NCBI GenBank assembly: GCA_009774615.1
Contig: VSOC01000033.1
Span: 16,651 to 25,646, forward strand
DNA: 8,996 bases
Reading direction: 5' to 3'
Source: Lachnospiraceae bacterium
GTDB taxonomy: Bacteria; Bacillota; Clostridia; Lachnospirales; Lachnospiraceae
A program made the translations under genes and the position numbers. The notes below the pieces were generated by a model. It was not told the DNA's origin, searched no databases, and saw only the letters and a program-made list of their open reading frames with translations. The stretch's first letter is position 1; every line of letters starts with the position of its first letter. This document shows, piece by piece, positions 6,024 to 8,996 of this stretch.

Positions 6024-6631
6024 GTAAATCATCCGGTTTTATAAAAGACGCCCTGATTTTATTTGCCATCACCTTAGTATCCGGCACGGCCTTAGGCGCG
6101 GTGTACGGGATTACCAAGGACCCGATCGATAAGACAAAGAACGCAGCCAAGTATGCTGCTTACCAGGAGGTACTTCCGGCAGCCGCTGAATTCGACGAGG
6201 AAGGCATGAAGGAAAAGATTGATGCCAGCGCCGCCGATTTAATGGCGCAGGGCTGGGGCAATGTCTACATCGACAGCGCAGCAGCGGCAAAAGACGCTTC
6301 GGGCAATGCCGTGGGCTATGTGATTTCCTCGACCTCGAAAGACGGCTTTGGCGGTGAAGTAAAGATTACCGTGGGCATTGACGGCGAGAATAAGATTACA
6401 GGCATCGCTTTCCTGTCCTTATCCGAAACGCCGGGTCTTGGAATGAATGCCCAGAATCCCGAGTTCTACGGCCAGTATGCGGGCAAGGATGCACAGCCGC
6501 TTTCCGTAGTGAAGGGCGGCGGGGCAGGAGATGCCGAGATTAATGCCATGAGCGGCGCGACGATTACATCCAGCGCAGTAACCAATGCAGTCAATGCGGC
6601 AACCTATTTTGCCGTAAATTGTGCACAGTAA
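6020..6631 (+). CDS. rnfG: Rnf complex subunit RnfG (covalent FMN subunit)
   Basis: RnfG is anchored by one N-terminal membrane helix (about residues 9-30) with an extracytoplasmic FMN-binding domain, related to NqrC. This copy has 203 residues. The C-terminal AMSGATITSSAV stretch holds the flavinylation motif, and T181 is the threonine expected to carry FMN by phosphoester linkage. The middle KITVGIDGENKITGI and SETPGLGMNA stretches are typical of FMN-binding domains. Such linkage needs the transferase ApbE, which is not encoded here. The start overlaps the rnfD stop in an ATGA arrangement, and AAAGGAGG (6002-6009) lies 10 bases upstream, so translation is probably coupled. The protein is rich in alanine, aspartate and lysine between the helix and the FMN domain, as is usual. 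Confidence 0.95.
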   Translation: MSKSSGFIKDALILFAITLVSGTALGAVYGITKDPIDKTKNAAKYAAYQEVLPAAAEFDEEGMKEKIDASAADLMAQGWGNVYIDSAAAAKDASGNAVGYVISSTSKDGFGGEVKITVGIDGENKITGIAFLSLSETPGLGMNAQNPEFYGQYAGKDAQPLSVVKGGGAGDAEINAMSGATITSSAVTNAVNAATYFAVNCAQ

Positions 6632-6646
6632 GGGGAGGTGGGAAGA

Positions 6647-7438
6647 ATGAATAAATATACAGAGCGCCTTTATAACGGTATTGTAAAGGAAAACCCGACC
6701 TTCATCCTGATGCTGGGTATGTGTCCCACGCTTGCGGTAACGACCTCGGCGATGAACGGTATCGGCATGGGACTTTCCACGACAGCCGTTTTGATTTTTT
6801 CTAATGCTATTATTGCCGCCATGCGGAAAATTATCCCTGACCGCGTGCGTATTCCGGCATTTATCGTTATCGTAGCTTCGCTGGTTACGATTGTCCAGTT
6901 ACTGATTCAGGGCTTTTTGCCGGCTTTGGACAGCGCACTGGGAATTTATATTCCGCTGATTGTAGTAAACTGTATTATTCTGGGCCGTGCAGAGTCCTAT
7001 GCGTCGAAAAATGATGCCATCTCCTCTGCCTTTGACGGTATCGGCATGGGTCTTGGCTTTACCGTAGGTCTTACCGCTATCGGCATTTTCCGTGAACTTT
7101 TAGGATCGGGAAGCTTCTTTGGGATTCCGATTATCCCAGAAGATTACCATATTGCCATCTTTGTTCTGGCTCCGGGCGCATTCTTTGTTCTGGCGATGCT
7201 GACCGCAGTGCAGAACAAGCTCAAGCTCCCTTCTGCGACAAACGGCTCCGCACAGCAGTCCAAGTTAGCCTGCGGCGGTGACTGTATGCACTGTTCCGGT
7301 TCTTCCTGTATGTCCAACCACGAGATTCTGGAAACCAGGAAGCGGCAGGCTGAGGAAGAGGCACTGGAAAAGAAGAAAGCGGCATTAGCGGCAAAGGAAG
7401 CCGAATTAAAGGCTGCAACGGAAAAGAAAGAACCATAG
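6647..7438 (+). CDS. rnfE: Rnf complex subunit RnfE with a cysteine-rich, coiled-coil C-terminal tail
   Basis: RnfE is a six-helix membrane subunit paired with RnfA in inverted topology (NqrD/NqrE type). C26 (LGMCPTLAVT) and C109 (VNCIILGRA) match the cysteines that, with those of RnfA, hold the iron-sulfur centre in the middle of the membrane. The core ends near residue 195 (FFVLAMLTAVQNKLK). About 65 more residues follow: C209, C213, C216 and C221 (CGGDCMHCSGSSC), then a charged, heptad-like Lys/Glu/Ala stretch from about residue 227. As I remember them, many RnfE proteins stop soon after the core, so this tail is notable, though related Lachnospiraceae may share it. I chose ATG 6647: GGAGG (6634-6638) is 8 bases upstream, and the in-frame GTG at 6638 overlaps that site. 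It lies 15 bases after rnfG and 10 before rnfA. Confidence 0.94.
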   Translation: MNKYTERLYNGIVKENPTFILMLGMCPTLAVTTSAMNGIGMGLSTTAVLIFSNAIIAAMRKIIPDRVRIPAFIVIVASLVTIVQLLIQGFLPALDSALGIYIPLIVVNCIILGRAESYASKNDAISSAFDGIGMGLGFTVGLTAIGIFRELLGSGSFFGIPIIPEDYHIAIFVLAPGAFFVLAMLTAVQNKLKLPSATNGSAQQSKLACGGDCMHCSGSSCMSNHEILETRKRQAEEEALEKKKAALAAKEAELKAATEKKEP

Positions 7439-7448
7439 GAGGATTGGA

Positions 7449-8027
7449 ATGATAAAGGATTTATTATTAATCATCGTCGGCTCCGCTCTGGTGAATAACG
7501 TCGTATTAAGCCAGTTTCTGGGCCTGTGTCCATTCCTTGGAGTTTCCAAAAAAACAGAAACCTCCGCCGGTATGGGCGCTGCCGTAATCTTCGTTATTAC
7601 CCTGGCGTGTATAGCCACAAGTTTAATTTATAATTATATTATGCTTCCTCTGGATATTTCCTACTTACAGACCATCGTATTTATCCTGGTTATCGCTGCC
7701 CTGGTGCAGTTCGTGGAAATGTTCTTAAAGAAGAATATGGTTTCCCTGTACGAATCGTTAGGCGTGTATCTTCCGCTGATTACCACAAACTGCGCGGTTT
7801 TAGGCGTGGCGCTGACGAATGTACAGAAGGAATATAATTTTATTCAGAGCGTATTTAATGGTATCGGTATCGCCGTGGGCTTTACCATCGCCATAGTTAT
7901 GTTAGCCGGTGTCCGCGAGAAGATCGAGGGCAATGACATCCCCTACAGCTTTCAGGGAATGCCCATTGTTCTGATTACTTCCGGCCTGATGGCAATAGCA
8001 TTTTTCGGATTTTCCGGATTAATATAG
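7449..8027 (+). CDS. rnfA: Rnf complex subunit RnfA (membrane subunit)
   Basis: RnfA is the six-helix partner of RnfE. The 192-residue protein is hydrophobic throughout and of normal family length. NNVVLSQFLGLCPFLGVSKK at the first helix carries C27, and TNCAVLGVAL in the fourth helix region carries C115. Together with C26 and C109 of RnfE these would coordinate the intramembrane iron-sulfur centre that passes electrons across the membrane. The two proteins share the same LGxCPxL and NCxxLG patterns, as expected for internal homologues of opposite orientation. The site TAGGAGGA (7436-7443) contains the rnfE stop and lies 5 bases before the ATG, so the two genes are tightly linked. Confidence 0.96.
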   Translation: MIKDLLLIIVGSALVNNVVLSQFLGLCPFLGVSKKTETSAGMGAAVIFVITLACIATSLIYNYIMLPLDISYLQTIVFILVIAALVQFVEMFLKKNMVSLYESLGVYLPLITTNCAVLGVALTNVQKEYNFIQSVFNGIGIAVGFTIAIVMLAGVREKIEGNDIPYSFQGMPIVLITSGLMAIAFFGFSGLI

Positions 8028-8043
8028 AAGGAGGAAACGGAGA

Positions 8044-8835
8044 ATGAGTATAATGGGTATTATCATTGCCGCCGCAGTGGTCGGAGCCGTGGGTCTGGTG
8101 ATCGGCGTGCTGCTGGGCGTGGCAAGTGAAAAATTTAAAGTTGAAGTAGATGAAAAAGAAATCTTAGTCCGCAATGAACTTCCGGGCAATAACTGCGGCG
8201 GCTGCGGTTATCCCGGCTGTGACGGTCTGGCAAAGGCTATCGCAGCGGGAGAGGCAGCCGTGGACGCCTGTCCGGTGGGCGGCGCTCCCGTCGGGGCAAA
8301 GATTGCGGCGATTATGGGCGTGGAAGCCGGAGGCGCAGAAAAGCAGGTGGCCTTTGTCAAATGTAAGGGAACCTGTGACAAGACCAATATGCAGTACCGC
8401 TATTATGGAATCGACGACTGCCGCAAGGTTTCCGTGGTTCCCGGCGCGGGCGAGAAAGCCTGTGCTTACGGCTGTATGGGTTACGGAACCTGTGTAAAGG
8501 CGTGCCAGTTTGACGCAATCCATATCGTGGACGGCGTGGCTGTCGTGGATAAGGAAAAGTGTGTGGCCTGCGGAAAATGCGTGGCAGCCTGCCCGAACCA
8601 TTTAATTGAGTTAGTGCCGTATAAGGCAGAGCATCTGGTACAGTGTTCTTCCCACGATAAGGGCAAGGACGTTAAGGCCAAATGTGAAAACGGATGTATC
8701 GGATGTACCCTGTGTACCAAGCAGTGTGAAGTCGGTGCAATCCATATGGAAAATAATCTGGCTGTGATTGATTATTCGCTGTGTACCAACTGCGGAAAAT
8801 GTGCGGCGAAGTGCCCGGCGAAGGTGATTCAGTAG
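8044..8835 (+). CDS. rnfB: Rnf complex subunit RnfB (ferredoxin-oxidising multi-cluster subunit)
   Basis: RnfB accepts electrons from reduced ferredoxin at the cytoplasmic face. This 263-residue copy has one N-terminal membrane helix (about residues 5-27) and then the family Fe-S domain NNCGGCGYPGCDGL with C51, C54, C59 and C76. Four ferredoxin-type motifs follow: C140/C144/C150/C154, C173/C176/C179/C183, C218/C221/C224/C228 and C247/C250/C253/C257. That gives room for at least five [4Fe-4S] clusters. Further cysteines (C107, C111, C126, C201, C214) bring the total to 25. This long form is the clostridial type; the enterobacterial RsxB is shorter with one two-cluster ferredoxin domain. GGAGG (8030-8034) sits 9 bases before the ATG and follows the rnfA stop. 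It is the last gene of the operon, ending 50 bases before the terminator stem. Confidence 0.96.
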   Translation: MSIMGIIIAAAVVGAVGLVIGVLLGVASEKFKVEVDEKEILVRNELPGNNCGGCGYPGCDGLAKAIAAGEAAVDACPVGGAPVGAKIAAIMGVEAGGAEKQVAFVKCKGTCDKTNMQYRYYGIDDCRKVSVVPGAGEKACAYGCMGYGTCVKACQFDAIHIVDGVAVVDKEKCVACGKCVAACPNHLIELVPYKAEHLVQCSSHDKGKDVKAKCENGCIGCTLCTKQCEVGAIHMENNLAVIDYSLCTNCGKCAAKCPAKVIQ

Positions 8836-8885
8836 AGGATTATTTTGCAAAAGAGTAAACATAAGAGTAAAAATAAAAATTATAG

Positions 8886-8930
8886 AAAAAACTGCTGCGC
8901 TTGTATTTTTTGCAGCAGTTTTTTCTTTTT
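8886..8930. terminator. Strong symmetric terminator at the end of the rnf operon
   Basis: Six A and CTGCTGC (8886-8898) pair perfectly with GCAGCAG and six T (8912-8924) around a 13-base loop, and more T follows (8926-8930). The A run before and the T run after make it usable from both directions. It ends the rnf transcript and could also serve a convergent gene from the right. Confidence 0.88.
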
Positions 8931-8932
8931 AA

Positions 8933-8995
8933 TTATTGGCGAAGAATTACTTTACAGGAAATCGAAAGATTAGGACAAAAAAGCACCAATGTATC
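8933..8995 (-). CDS. Possible 3' end of a convergent gene entering from the right edge
   Basis: On the minus strand a frame is open from the right edge for 20 codons and ends at TAA (8935-8933), just before the symmetric terminator. This is where the end of a convergent gene would be expected. The fragment is too short to recognise, and a second minus frame is also open for 15 codons, so this is a weak call resting mainly on the terminator. Confidence 0.2.
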   Translation of the reverse strand, partial: DTLVLFCPNLSISCKVILRQ

Positions 8996-8996
8996 A

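Noticed and set aside
8164..8601. Long minus-strand frame opposite rnfB (145 codons)
   Set aside because: It lies antisense inside a clear rnfB gene with full cysteine motifs, and long antisense frames are common opposite GC-richer coding DNA.
8943..8996. Open + strand frame at the right edge
   Set aside because: It has no start codon or ribosome site after the terminator; the minus-strand reading fits the context better.

Overview
The window looks like chromosomal DNA from an anaerobic Firmicute of class Clostridia, most likely Lachnospiraceae. This rests on the rnfCDGEAB gene order, strong purine-rich Shine-Dalgarno sites before nearly every gene, and the protein types. The family placement is inference; no rRNA or other marker is present. 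Every confident gene is on the + strand.

Left part (1-1300): the AT-rich first 360 bases hold the broken end of a DUF262-type (GmrSD-like) gene that runs in from the left edge and loses its family pattern after the conserved LNxGG/ELRN signature. A stretch without a convincing gene follows, ending in a good sigma-A promoter (540-568) and a leader with an inverted repeat. These precede a small SEC-C zinc-motif protein closed by a rho-independent terminator.

Middle part (1300-3660): a class I SAM-dependent methyltransferase is followed by hslO (redox chaperone Hsp33). Each of these genes has its 3' end, stop codon included, imperfectly duplicated just downstream. The 557-bp gap before rnfC holds a 12-bp inverted repeat 175 bp apart, an AT-rich hairpin, a Rex-like operator, an extended -10 promoter and a perfect palindrome at the predicted transcription start.

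Right part (3752-8930): a complete rnfCDGEAB operon encodes the membrane-bound ferredoxin:NAD+ oxidoreductase (Rnf). The genes are tightly packed (gaps of 10-16 bases and one ATGA overlap) and end at a strong, symmetric terminator. RnfB takes electrons from reduced ferredoxin. They pass through the iron-sulfur centre between RnfA and RnfE and the covalent flavins of RnfG and RnfD to RnfC, which reduces NAD+, while the complex exports Na+ or H+. All recognised key residues are present, so the complex looks functional. The Rex-like site suggests control by the NADH/NAD+ ratio.

I see no clear undescribed system. The points most worth a second look are the rnf control region, the cysteine-rich plus coiled-coil tail of RnfE, and the paired 3'-end duplications.
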